In this document: positions 1 through 15,478 of the stretch, in pieces
Layout of the letters: each line of letters starts with the position of its first letter
How positions within the stretch are numbered: position 1 is the stretch's first letter
Assembly: GCA_030063045.1 (NCBI GenBank)
Contig: JAQSEB010000098.1
Coordinates: forward strand, 1,219,624-1,283,623
Direction: 5' to 3'
From: Pratylenchus scribneri
Lineage: Eukaryota; Nematoda; Chromadorea; Rhabditida; Pratylenchidae
DNA length: 64,000 nucleotides
Notes under the pieces: model-generated
Databases searched by the model: none
What the model saw: only the letters and a program-made list of their open reading frames with translations
Told to the model about the DNA's origin: nothing
Program-made: the position numbers and the translations under genes

Positions 1-63
1 AGTTATCATCGAAAGTTGGACAAATTATATTTTGGCCAAAAAATTCCCATTTCTTAATTTCAG

Positions 64-4050
<3,987 letters not shown>

Positions 4051-4290
4051 AATTTGAATGAAATGAAAGAGAATGGATGATTTACTGGTAAAATGAATGA
4101 AAGATGCATTTATATGGCCCACAATAATTCAATAATCCAATCAATTTTCATTTTTGTTCACTTTTCTCCCTCCATTAAGTTCATCCCGGTTGCAAAAACA
4201 TTAAATTCCCTATTTTTTTGCTTTGTTCATTTTTTACATGGTTTAAATTTTTATTCTCATTTGTTGAAAATGAATGGAAATGGGAATATT

Positions 4291-5807
4291 TCAATACCAT
4301 TCTCCGGGATACGTTGTGGCAATACAGGATGAACCATGTTGGCATGGTTGCCGAAATGATGTGATAAACAATTTGGAATTGTTGAATAATTCAAATTGGC
4401 ATTGCTCATTGCCAGGTTGGGTTAAAACACAAACCGTAAAAATGGAGAAATCAAATGCTGAAATGGGAACGAAAATAATGAATGATACGAAGAAGGAATG
4501 AATGATTCAAATAATTAAATAAATTTGATATTCCCTCAGAGAATAAATAAAATAAATTTGCCTGGTGATGTTTGGAAGAAGAATCCGCCAATTTTCTTCA
4601 GGAAACCCTTCCATTTATATTGGAATGTTCCAATGTAATTTTGTTGTTCATGGCCAAAATATCCATGATAATTTATGTCCCCATCCTTCTCCTGCAAATA
4701 ATATCGAATCCAATTATGATGTCCTTCCACTATTCCTTGACGCCATTCTCCACTGAAAACATGCTCAAATCCTTCAAATTCCGAAAATTTAAAATTGAAT
4801 AAATTGGCCAAATGGCCAACCTGAACTGCCCAATGGCTCATCCTCATTTTGATGCCAAAGTCCTCCAATTCGGTGTTTTTGTTTACAACGAGAATATGTG
4901 CCAAACCAAAAGCCAAATAATTTGTCACAAAATCCATCAAAATCACCGCCAGTTTTGTCTAAATTAATTTATTTTATTTGATTGGATTAATTCAAATTTA
5001 AAATCAAATGTTCATTTCTAATTGGTTCCTATTAAATAAATTAAAAATAAAACCAACTCAATTTGTCCAAATATTCATAGGCAGTTTTGAACACTTCACT
5101 CCCAATAATTAACCCCCATAATTTTTCGAATTTTTGGCGTCTTTCTTGGCTCATTGGTGGTTCCTCCTCACAAACTTGCTCATGGAAATCCTTCTCTTTG
5201 TACATTTCAACAAGTGCCGCATAAATTGGCTTTTGGAGGAAAGTTTCATTCACATTTACGAAAAGACTTCAAAAAATGGATTCAATTTTAATGGGAGAGG
5301 GAACGAACGGATCTGGTGAAATGTCGGACACTTGTCCATTTTTCAATTTTCCCTGCCAATTTAGGCTAATTGTCCCTGGCTCGACTCGATCCACGTCTTT
5401 TGCCCAAAGTTGTTCAACCAATTTTTGCAATTCCGGATTTGGATTTGGCTTCGGCGGTTTCCTTTGTTGAATTTGTGGGAAATATGCGACCACCTTCAAT
5501 GCCAAAAATATTTATAATTGACCAATTTTCCTTCCCAAAATTCACCTTCCCCTCTTCATTCATTTTCAATGCAATTCTCAACATTTTTCCATTGCCAATT
5601 TTTGCCGTACAATGCTATATTTTATTTGTTTAAATCAATCCAAATAATCCACAATCCAACCTTCCATCCCAATTCCCCTTTTCCTCCTCCTTCTCCGTAA
5701 ATGGCACAAAGGGCGATTGCCGTCAATTCAAATTGCGGACTTGGCCCAAGCAGAATTCGCCGTTTTGCCATTTTACCATCTTCTCCTCTCAATCGGATCA
5801 ACAAAGT
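4291..5807 (-). CDS. EndoU-family (poly(U)-specific) endoribonuclease with an extra upstream EndoU C-terminal segment
   Basis: A full EndoU domain is encoded by exons 5493-5309, 5266-5058, 4958-4821, 4771-4562 and 4457-4291 (302 codons plus stop). Family landmarks in order: ELQKLVEQLWAKDVDR, an AYEYL helix, FGFWFGTYSR, SSGFEHVFSGE with the first catalytic-type His, GHHNW with the second, a Lys in the KWKGFLKK segment, then QTSP-FDFS-C and a terminal ATTYP. EndoU enzymes cleave RNA at uridines, usually as secreted or ER proteins. Two further exons, 5807-5661 and 5614-5546, are in phase upstream and themselves resemble the C-terminal end of another EndoU domain (GPSPQFELTAIALC ... AYFP), so the gene appears to carry a truncated domain before the complete one. 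The true 5' end and signal peptide were not found. The last intron (4458-4561) begins with GC. Confidence 0.88.
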
Positions 5808-5963
5808 CTAAAATGAATGAATGAATTGGCCAAAACAAATTATTAATTCCTTCCCTCCTTTTCCTTATCATTTTATCAGCCAATCGTCCCCCTCCCTTCC
5901 CCATTTTATTTAAAAATTGTACAATTTTGTGGACTCTTTTTTCGGGTGGATTATTTTGTAAAA

Positions 5964-8727
5964 ATGCCCCAAAATGCTAGGGATGTTGAATTTGTCCGTG
6001 ATCGTTTCCTCTCAATTGCCAGCGATGCCCATCCCCTCACATTTCGAAGATTGTGCCGAATTAGGTTGGCCCAATTCCAATTGGCCACTTTTCGTTTTTT
6101 GGAAAAACCAAGCGGCTTTTTAGCTCAATTTTATCATTTTGGTTTGCCAAAAACAATTTCCCCTAATAATTAATATTCCCTCACTCAGCAGTGTTTGGCC
6201 TCGTCATTTTGCTCTATTTCCTCAGTGCTTTGTCCGAATATTCAAATTCCGATTCGCTGGAATTTGTTCATTTTCTCGAATATTTTTTGGCATTTTATTT
6301 GTTGGCCGAATTCATTGTGCGAATTTGGGCAGTAAGTAATTCCCCTCCGAATATTATTCCCTATTTTTGGGTTGGTGCCGATGCCCATTTTCATGGCCTT
6401 CGAGGCCGTTTTGCCTTTTTATGCCGGCCAATTTGCCTCATTGATTTGATCGTTCTTGGTGCCAGTTTTTTCCTTCTTTTTTCCTCCTCAAATTCCAATT
6501 CAAATGAAAAAGTCAGTCAATTATAAATTCCAATTTTAATATCAATAAATTAGAATCCTCCATCAACCACTGCATTCCTTCGATCATTTCCAATGCCAAG
6601 GCCTAGTTTGGCCGTCGATCAACTTCGTTTCCTTCAAATTCTTCGGTCATTCCCTCAAATAAAATAAATTAAATCCATTCATTTTTTAGTCTCCTCCATG
6701 TTGATCGTCAAATGAGTGCATTTTCGTTGATCCGTCGAATGATTCGCCGAAGTTATTTTGAATTGTTCTCCGCCTATTATATAACATTCATCATTTTCTT
6801 GGCATTGGCCGTTTGTGTTTTCACATCTGAACAATGGGCGGAGGAAATGGAATCAGAAGGCATAGTGGCAAATTCAACAACGACGAAAACATTTCGGCAT
6901 TTTGGCGATTCATTTTGGTTTTCCATTGTCACTGTCAGTTTTCAATCCATTTTCCATATTCATTCCTCCTTTTATTCAGGTCCTCACAATTGGCTATGGG
7001 GACATTGTGCCCCGGGGCTGGTTAAGCAAATTGGCCGTTTGCCTCTTTTCCTACCTTGGCCTCTCAATGTTCAGTGCGGCCAGTGGCCTTGTTGGCGTTG
7101 GAATGTCGTTGATGTTGAGCGACGAAAAACAACAAAAACAACAAAATAAAATGAGGGATGCGGCCGCAAGGCTTATTCAAAGTTGGATTCGATTTAATTT
7201 AATTTCGGATGAGGAAAAATTTGGACAAATTCGAATTTATCGAAAATTTTGCGCAAAATTACAAAAAGTGGGAGAAAGAATTGGGAAGGCGAGGGAAATG
7301 GTCAAAATGGCCAAGGAAAGGTTCAAAAATGGAAGAATGAATTAATTTGGGAATTATTAATTAGGAAGGTGGAAAGGAGAAGGGGTCGATTGGTGCAAAT
7401 GCTGCAAAAATATTCGACAATTATGGAAAAATGCCAAAATGAAAATGGCAAAAATGTGCAGGAAGAAGAAGAAGAAGTTTTTTGGCCAATTATTTTTAAA
7501 CAATATTACATTGACATTTTAGTATCAACAAAATATGGAAGACATTTCGGATGAAGAACGCATTTTGGACTATTTTTATGAGCAACGATCCCATTCAAAT
7601 TCATTACTGTCAAATAAAAGTGAAGAAACAGTAAATGGTCCCTCCGAATAATTAATTCAAAATTAATTTAATTCATTTTTAAGTGTCCGATGAATTCGTG
7701 AATGGACGGCATCGATTCATCCTTCGAATGTGCTATTTTTTCACTTTTATTTGTTTGCGTAAAAAATTCAAGCGGCTAAGACGGCCTTACGAATTGAAGG
7801 ATGCAGAGGCGGAATTATTCGAATTGGAACAACAAAGATTGCAGAAATTCAAGGAGGTCAAAAATAATTTTAATTAATTAAATGAAAGAACAATTTATTG
7901 GAATAATGAAGGCAAAATGAAATGAATAGTGAGTGCAGTACTATTTCTTTAAAAAATGAAAAATGTAGAAAAAGGAAAAGGAGAATTGATTTAAATTTTT
8001 AATTGTAATTAAAACTTTTCCATAAGATTTAAATAGATTGTTTTCATCAATTCAGTAGTTTAAAGAATAATTTTCCAGAAATTTTTCATAATTTTTCAAT
8101 TCAACAATGTCTAAATTTTACATTTTTTAGGAATTAGAAAGCAAACAAGTACGGTATAGGGAATGAAGGAAAAGTGGGGGATGGGGGTGGGGGCATGACC
8201 TCAGGGCCTATCAATTACATAAGAAATGACGGAAAGAGGTATAGTACTTTACCTTACAGTAATTAAAGGGAAAATGATTCCTCGTTGATTGGAAATGGCT
8301 GACATGAGTGAAGTTTGCCCAAGGCAATTTATGATGGGAAAGGAAAGGAAAGAGGGGAATGGGATACCGTAATTGGAGGGAATCGTTGATGGAAAATGGA
8401 TGAATGAAGTGCGTCAAAGGCAATATATGATTAGAAAGAAGAAGGGAAATGGATGGCTTTATTTTAATGAAATAATCTTCAATAATTTATTATGCCTTTT
8501 ATTATTTTTAGTTGGAAATTCGATTGGACCTGCAATTGGGATCAAAAGCGACTAAAAGTGTTTTAGAAAACGAAGAAAATAATGATTTTGGCATTTTGAA
8601 AAGAATGGAAATTTGCGAACAAAAAATGGCAAAAATGGAAAGAAATGCCGAATTGGCTGAATATTTGGCAGCAAAAATTGTTGATCATTTCCAAATGATG
8701 GAAAATGAGGAGATAATAATGAATTGA
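5964..8727 (+). CDS. Divergent KCNQ-like K+ channel, complete
   Basis: Nine exons: 5964-6141, 6192-6511, 6554-6645, 6690-6933, 6980-7320, 7365-7476, 7523-7619, 7684-7856, 8512-8727, giving 590 aa. Domain order: short N-terminus, FRFLEKPSGF before S1, S1-S2 (LVILLYFLSALSEY, FIVRIWA), S3 (RPICLIDLIVL), S4 (LRFLQILRLLHVDRQ, closest to KCNQ1), S5, pore with TIGYGD filter, S6, helix A with an IQ-like RLIQSW, helix B (RKKFKRLRRPYELKDAEAE) and a C-terminal coiled coil. Odd points: the first S4 arginine position is Asp (AVDQLRF), the S6 PAG motif reads ASG, and the S2-S3 linker has an insertion of about 15 residues. The pore filter is intact, so it is probably expressed as a channel or regulatory subunit rather than dead. 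It lies 1.9 kb downstream of the canonical KCNQ gene on the same strand, with EndoU between. Confidence 0.9.
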
Positions 8728-8799
8728 TGCAAATGAGGAATTGAATAAATAAATGGTTTTGTTCATTTTTCAATAAATTTGTCTCCGAATAAAATGAAT

Positions 8800-9610
8800 A
8801 ATTTTGAATTGGATGACCCAATTTCATCCGAAGGAAAAGGAATGAACAATCCCAATCCAATCCAGACGAATTAAATTTTAAATTTAAACCAACATCATTT
8901 TCATCGGCCACCGTTTCCACCAATTTATCAGCCAAATGATGATAATTTCCAAGAAAGGAAAAAGAAGTAGCTGAATCCATTGAGAATTCGCAAAACAATG
9001 AAATGAATGCTGAAAATGGGCAAAATTAGTGGAAATTGAATGAAAAACCGACGAAGATTATTTTGTGGCGAGAAAAATAATTCCTGAATGGATTGAAGCA
9101 AAGAATTTGGAGCAAATTGGGCGGCGGCATTTTGGAATATTTGAGTAGAATTTAGGGCCATAAGGAAATCATTGGTGGATTCGGCATCAATCCACCCATC
9201 CTAAATTATAATATTCCCGCAAATATATGTAAAATGGACTCACACAATAATGGGAATATTCCCTCTCGAAATGAGTTAGACCAAATGAATTCAATAAACT
9301 GTAAATTAAAAGAATTGAGGAGAAAATTGAATCATCAGAATAATTAATTATGACCAAAAAAACAAATAAAATATTTAAATTTTCAATTTTTTGGTCATTT
9401 TCCTGAACTAAAAACCAACCCTTCGATTGGATTTCTTCCTTCAATGCCACTGAAGAATTGTTTTTTATGTTGCCGATTATCCGAATCCAATTCCCAAAGA
9501 TTTGATAAAATTGTTGGAACAAGGCCATCATCATCAACATTTTGGGCGAATAACAATGATGGAAAGGAAATAATGAGGAGAAAAAGCCAAAAAATGGGCA
9601 AATTATTCAT
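8800..9610 (-). CDS. Secreted EndoU-like protein, N-terminal part (possibly degenerate)
   Basis: Begins at ATG 9610 with a clear signal peptide (MNNLPIFWLFLLIISFPSLL then FAQ) followed by an EndoU N-terminal motif (ILSNLWELDSDNR). Further exons on the same strand are suggested near 9196-9060 (NDFLMALNSTQIFQNAAAQF, matching the helical segment of EndoU) and 9012 downward (DSATSFSFLGNY, then LNLKFNSSG, matching the HVFxGE and beta-strand regions). The catalytic HNW region is not visible and no C-terminal SPxFE segment follows. Either it is a decayed or non-catalytic EndoU copy, or its exons are rearranged relative to the EndoU gene at 4.3-5.8 kb with the KCNQ-like gene lying between. Exon ends are not fixed and the left boundary is approximate. 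Confidence 0.5.
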
Positions 9611-10330
9611 TTTTTGGGCAATGAATGAAGAAATAATATTTGGTCGAAATTGTCAATTTATTATGTCGGAAAAATGGGTTTGTCTGGAATGATTGGAGGA
9701 ATTGAAGATCAAAATTTAAGGAAATTATCAGTCTCTTTTTGCATTTACGGAAGCTAGAAAGTAGCAATAAATTAAGAAAAAGATAAGGGAATAAATGACC
9801 CAGAAAAATGGTCCTTTATTTTTATTTATCAGTGATTCCGGAGGCTGGGTGGGTATTTGCCCAGAGGTGCCCCATTAAAACAATGAATGCTTTTGGCCAA
9901 CCAATTTTATTCACATTTCCATCCATCCTTTCAATCATTATATGGCCCCAATTGATTGATCGATGCTTTTCCCTCCAAATCGATCACCCCCAATTCCCCA
10001 AAATAAATTATGTCATCATTTTATGGTGAAAATTGTGCATAAATATTTGGAAAATATTCTCATTCAAATTCGCATTTCTTCCACTTTCATTTTCTCATAA
10101 TTTTTGTTTCGAATTCGATTTCACCATTTTTCCTCCTTCTCCTTTGTTCATTGTTGCCCCAGGCACATTTCCCGCACTTTTTGGTGTCGCAAAATTTGAT
10201 TTACTTTAATTTTAATTCAAAATTAATAAATTCCAATTTCATTTACTTTCCATTTGATGATTTTATTTGCATTGTTTGCTGCTGATTATTTCCCCTCGGC
10301 GCTGAATTACTCCGTCTATGAATTAAATAA
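9611..10330. other. Intergenic, nothing recognised
   Basis: AT-rich sequence between the EndoU-like start and the 3' end of the zinc-finger gene. Short open frames here lack splice support or similarity. Confidence 0.6.
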
Positions 10331-11413
10331 TTAAAAAATAATAAAATAATTCCACTTTGTGGTTGGCTGTGGCAATTTGGTGGCCAATCCACCGCCACCC
10401 ACAGCCGCCCCTCCAATCATCATTTGAATTGGTTGCTGCTGATTATTTAATATTCCATTGCTTGGTCGACGTGGCCCAGCACTCCCCGGTCGACTTCCCC
10501 TGGAGGAGGACGAACTCGACGGTGTTTTTGTGGATGTGGCCGACAAATTCCCATTCCGAATGGACGATGCCGTCGAAGAGGCCGTTTTCTGACGACTTGC
10601 TGAATAAATTCAACCCCAATAAATCCCAATATTTTGGTCCTTTATTCACAATTGCTTGTGCTCGAATTTTGCCTTTTTCCGGCCATTGTTCCTTTCCTCA
10701 AACTTTGCTCTTTACAAAATTCAATGTGCCTTTCGGCCGCATTTTTGTTGAAACTTCGTCCGCAGAATTCACATCGAATATAATCTTCAATTTCAAACAA
10801 ATAAATTGTAACCACTCCTCAATTTGCCTGGATTCATTGCTGTTTTTGGTGGCGGCGGCAATGGTGCCCCCGTTTTCAATGCTTGGCCAACTTGTTTTGA
10901 TGAATTCACCACTCCCATGAATTCTTCGTGCCGTTCACGCCAATGTGTTTGACTATTTATTCCCTCAAAAATATATTAAAATTATTTTTGAACTTACGGG
11001 CGAGGAAATACGCCGCCAATCTAAAATAATGAATACTAAATAAAGTGGCTACTTTTTTTTGAACCTTGTCCCTTTCCATTGCCGCTTTTCGCACATCTTT
11101 CAATGGAATATCCGAATTTTGGGCCCTTTGTTTACCCTAAAAAACATCAAAAAATTCTCCTCCCAAAAATAGGATGAAACCGAATCGAACACTTTTCTTT
11201 GCATTTTTGTCAACTTTTTGCATGCCGGTTCATGTTTTTCCTAAAAAAATATGCCCAATTCAATGATGCCATTTCCCCTTTCATTCATACTAGACTGGAT
11301 TTGACGAATCGACGACCACAAATTCGGCATCCAAAAGTTGGCTGATCATCTTCGGCTTCTAAAATATTCATTCAATTCATTTCGGCCATTTCCTTCTCCA
11401 AACCGGTTGTCAT
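10331..11413 (-). CDS. ZC2HC1-type zinc finger protein (C2HC/C3H, FAM164 family)
   Basis: Eight exons: 11413-11404, 11358-11291, 11240-11181, 11136-11065, 11020-10998, 10952-10828, 10784-10704, 10599-10331, giving 235 aa. Two family zinc fingers are visible: CRICGRRFVKSSLEKHEPAC and CEFCGRSFNKNAAERHIEFC. Between them are RKVFDS, the conserved KIGGVFPRPQTHWRERHEEF stretch and a proline block before NPDYIRC, all in the order seen in animal ZC2HC1 proteins. The C-terminus is Ser/Gly-rich. Molecular function of this family is poorly known. The first coding exon is only 10 bp. Intron 10785-10827 starts with GC (CAG|GCAAAT); the alternative GT donor would make a 28-bp intron and insert residues into the conserved NPDY motif, so the GC donor is preferred. 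Confidence 0.9.
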
Positions 11414-11561
11414 TTTTTGTCTCTTTTGCTTGATTTTTGGGGATTAAATTGAGGAGGGCAATTTGTTGAAGTCAAAAGCAGCCGAAAAGATTATTCTGGC
11501 ACAAAATTGACCAATTTTTGGGGAAAATTGCCGAAGAAAAAAGAGATTAGAGGAAAAGGAA

Positions 11562-11900
11562 ATGGCGGATGATGAATGCCTCGGGGAAAGGGAATTTTTG
11601 AAAGGAAAAATTGATGGATTTATTGGGCCAAAATTGGAGGAAAATAAGAAGTTCAAAAATGCCGAATGAAGGCATATTTCAACTGTCAGTCACAGTCAAA
11701 TGAGAATGGGAAGAAGGAATGGCATCTTGATGGAAATGGAAAGAAGGAAAAAGAGAAGGAAATTCTCGACCCTTGGCCAACTTTTTCCACTTTTTCCCTT
11801 CAGTCAGGCGTCAATGGCAACCAACCAAAAGAAGGCCAATCCCCCACCATTGTGGCCAAAAAGACAATCATCGATTGGCGCAAGGATTAACAAAACATAA
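11562..11900 (+). CDS. Small hypothetical protein, divergent from ZC2HC1 gene
   Basis: ATG at 11562 starts an acidic/basic helix-like frame (MADDECLGEREFLKG). A possible 46-bp intron with GT donor near 11651 joins it in phase to an open frame ending at 11900. An alternative downstream frame ends at 11890 (KKTIIDWRKD). No family is recognised. Position about 150 bp from the divergent ZC2HC1 start makes a real transcript plausible, but the splice choice is uncertain. Confidence 0.35.
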
Positions 11901-12730
11901 ATGAAATAAATGTGACCATTCAGAAAAGGTGATTTTATTCCCATTTTGGCCATTTTATTTGGGGGGTAATATTTTCCAATAATAATAATATGTTTTGTTG
12001 CCCCTCTCTCCTAAATGCGCATATTTTCCCATTGCCAAACCACTCCCCTCCCCCCGGCATTGGCCCAATTCTTGAAGAATGACCAACATTGGCCGCTTTT
12101 TGGTTTGTCCGTCGCCTTGGCAATGTGCCCTTTCCCTCCCCTCTGCCCGTTTCAGCCATTTTCGGCCAAATTTTCCGCCTCTTTGCTTTTCCCTTCACCC
12201 AACAAAATTTTGGAGGAATGGAGGGTCAATGGAAAAATAATATTCGGAAATGGAAATGGGAAAATGGCCATCCGGCTGGCACCAAAAAATGGTCAAAATT
12301 TTGACCAATCCAATGGCATTCATCAATTTTGAATATTCTTTTATTTATTCGAATCAAAGTGCAAAATTGAAAAACAAAATTAAAAACGATAAAATTGTGA
12401 AAAATTATGAATTAAATTGTTTGAATTCATTTTGAGGAGGGAAGGGGGATTATTATTCAAATGTTTTTTGGGTGAGTATCAAATAATTCGCAAAAGGCAC
12501 ATTTAGGGGGCATTCGCACTGGAGGAAGGGGGGGGGATTTAATTGCTTATTAAAGAGGAACAAAAATTGGGGGATTATTGGAGGCCAAAAATGGATGGAA
12601 AAGGGACATTGAATTTGGGGGAAGGCCATAAAAATGTCCCCAAATTCAATACAAAAGGGATGCTAATTTAAACAAGCTCTCTCTCATTGAAATGGACTAT
12701 TAAATTTGTGTTGGCCACCGCATTGTTCAA
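11901..12730. other. Intergenic, nothing recognised
   Basis: Contains an A/T-rich stretch near 12.35-12.42 kb and purine-rich runs (G-rich near 12.5 kb). No exon or known repeat could be supported. Confidence 0.55.
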
Positions 12731-15478
12731 TTAAACATTATCGCTCATTGTTTGTAGTTCATGCCTTTCAAGCAGCACTTTCTCCTTATTCCTCCATCCA
12801 AATGTGGACATTGTGCCGGCCGTCGATGAACTGCCACTGTTGCTTCCTCCACTGCTTTCCTTCTCCTCTGCAATATTGTTCAAAAGGCATGCCGGTGATC
12901 TGCCAGCAGATTGGCCCAATGTTTGTTGTTGTTGTTCGGCAGAATGCGGTGAATGTTGCAAATGTGCCACTGCCGTTGGATGATGATGATGATGGTGAAC
13001 TCCGCCCAAATGTGGACTTGATTGTTGTTGTTGTTTTGCGGCTGCTGCAGCCGCCGCCGTGCTCACCATCATTGCCGTGCCCGTATCCACATCAGCCATC
13101 AACCGGGTTGTGGCCCCACCGCCTCCAGTGCTGCCACCGCCGCCGCCACCCGTTCCGCCACTATAATCGTCTTTAATGAATAAATGCCTTCAATGCCGAC
13201 TTCCCCCCCCCTCCCTCTTTTCGGGACTACCTGTGATTTTGCATTGTACTCGCCGCCGCACTGTGCCGCATAAATGTGGGTGCCGCTTGCCTATTCGCTG
13301 CCCTTCCGGCCATTCCAAATTGCGATGCCCCAGTGCCAATTCCAGCCGGTTGAACTTTGCCTGGAGGCAATGCCCCATCACTCCTCACCGAGACCAAATC
13401 CTCGGTTTGGCCAACATTCGTTTGTGCGGTCAATGCATTTTCGTAATCATTTCCCTGTCAAAATATATATTGTTGGAATTCATTCCAATTTTGGCCACCT
13501 GCAATTCGCCCCATCTCTGATTGGGCAATCGCCGATTCCCACCCGCCCCAGTGCCCGACGGATTATTCACTCGGCGTCGATTCCTTCGAATGCACCAAGT
13601 GACAAAATAAATGGCAAGAATTATATAAACAGTGCCCGTGAGCAGAAGAAAGCACATTCGCATTTCGCTGAGATAATTGGCCACATCTATTTTTGTGAAT
13701 AAATTAAAATATGATCGATGGCCGTAAAACGAACTATGAAGATCGTCGGCCATCCTAATGAATTTGTAGGATTCACTGAAAATTAAAATTGGGGAATAAT
13801 TTTCTATTCATTTTGATTTGATGTTTTTGGCCAAATTTGTCAACATTTTTTATGCTTTGTTCATTTCAATAAATAAAAATGCCCCAAATATAATGAACGA
13901 GAGAGAATGAATGAAATGAAGAAAATAATGAAATAAAGAGGAATGGATTACGTTTTGCGCACAAAATAATAGTCCATCATGTCGGTTAGCATCGGGTCTT
14001 CGGGCATTGTTGCCCCTGCTCCAGCAGCTGCTACTGCTCCACTTTGATGATGCCGGGTGGCCGTGTAACTGCTGCTGCCATGCTCTCGCTCCATTTTTGT
14101 GCCCCACGGGGCCAATGGAGTACGGGCAGAATAGGTGAAGGGGGAAAGGGAATTTGGAAGTCAGGAAATGCCGCCGCCGGCTGTTTTTTGTTTTTGACTG
14201 GAATCGACCGAGGAGGGCGACGGTGGGGCAATGGGTCGACTAATTCTTCTGGCCCTGGAGGGCAGCTGCTTCTGCGGTTTAAAGCAGGGAAGACACTTTT
14301 TGTTAAGCCATCCTTCTGTTTTGCTCCTCTTTCCCCCTTCAGAATTGACGCGCGTTCCTGACTGAGACTCAGAATGGATGGACTGGCCGAGAATGGCAGA
14401 GAATATGTCCAAAAGAAGAATGGGGGAATGGCTTTAACGAACCCAATTTGATAAGTAACGGAATAGAGGGGGAAGGGGAGGCCGCGACAAAATGGCACAA
14501 ATTCAATTGAGGCGAAGGAATGGCCAACCGGTGCTAGGGGGAAAGGGAAGGTGGCACTGACAAGAAGGACATTGCGCACTATAAAGAGTGGATGGACAAA
14601 TTAATTTCTGATGTTAGTGCCAATGCCAACTACGAAAAGAGAGAGGGAGGGGGTCTAAAAACATTGCGCCAAGTTGGCAAATGAGCCACCGATCCATTTT
14701 GGCCAAGTGGGCAATGAATGGAAGGGAAGGGAATGTAGTCAGTTAATCAGGGAAAAAGGCCATAAAAAGGCGGTTAAATAAATAAATTAGCCCGGAGCAT
14801 AGATTGGGGATTGGGGCAAACCATTGGCATTGGCAAATAATAAGCATAAGGGAGGGAGGGAAGGCCCAATGGCAATTAAATTTACTGGCCAAGGGGGAGG
14901 GAAAATGTACCAATTTGGAGGCCGGAAACGAGAAGCAAAAAGGAGGGAAGGAAATTTTGGAAAGAACAAAAGAAGGGAGGCCAAGATGGATTGACTCGGG
15001 TTGGGTCGAAGAAGAAAAATTGGATAAGAAAATAGGCCAAAAAGCCCTTCGTTTTCAGCCAATTCAATGATCGGCCAATTGGATGATGGATTAGGTTGAA
15101 AATTGGCTGAGAATGATGAAAGGAAATTTGAGTGGATTTGTCCTCCTATGCAACAAAAAAAAAACAAGGACATGAAAGTGGGTGGAAGGAAAAAAAACCA
15201 AATTAGAAGGAAGAAAATGATAATTATAGGTTAAATTACATAATAAAGAGAGAGGAAATTGGGATAATAATGATGTAGAAAGGGTGGCAATTTGGTGGCA
15301 CTTACCGAAGAAAGTTGCGAAAATCCTCGTCCAAATTTGTGTTTGGAGAATGTTTGGCGGCATAAATTCCGCCCGGATGATGATGTCCCAAAGAATTTTG
15401 ATGGATCAAGGAACGAGAATATTTTTGTGAATATTTTGAATTTGGGCTTATAAAATGCCGAAATGAGGGCAAAACCAT
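12731..15478 (-). CDS. Uncharacterised single-pass membrane protein with low-complexity cytoplasmic tail
   Basis: Exons 15478-15306, 14431-14209, 14088-13952, 13775-13499, 13454-13231 and 13187-12731 join in phase to 496 aa if ATG 15478 is the start. The N-terminal half is Ser/Pro/basic and disordered, with KKCLPCFKPQ. A compact segment DYYFVRKTESYKFIRMADD leads to one strong transmembrane helix (MCFLLLTGTVYIILAIYFV) followed by a CIRRNRRR stop-transfer. The tail is Gly-, His-, Ala- and Gln-rich with a His6 run and ends GWRNKEKVLLERHELQT-MSDNV. The last three introns to 12731 are short and firmly phased; the junctions 15306-14431 and 14209-14088 are inference. The 15.4-kb exon could instead be entered from an acceptor at 15447, joining it to exons at 19.1-19.5 kb. 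No family recognised. Confidence 0.6.
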
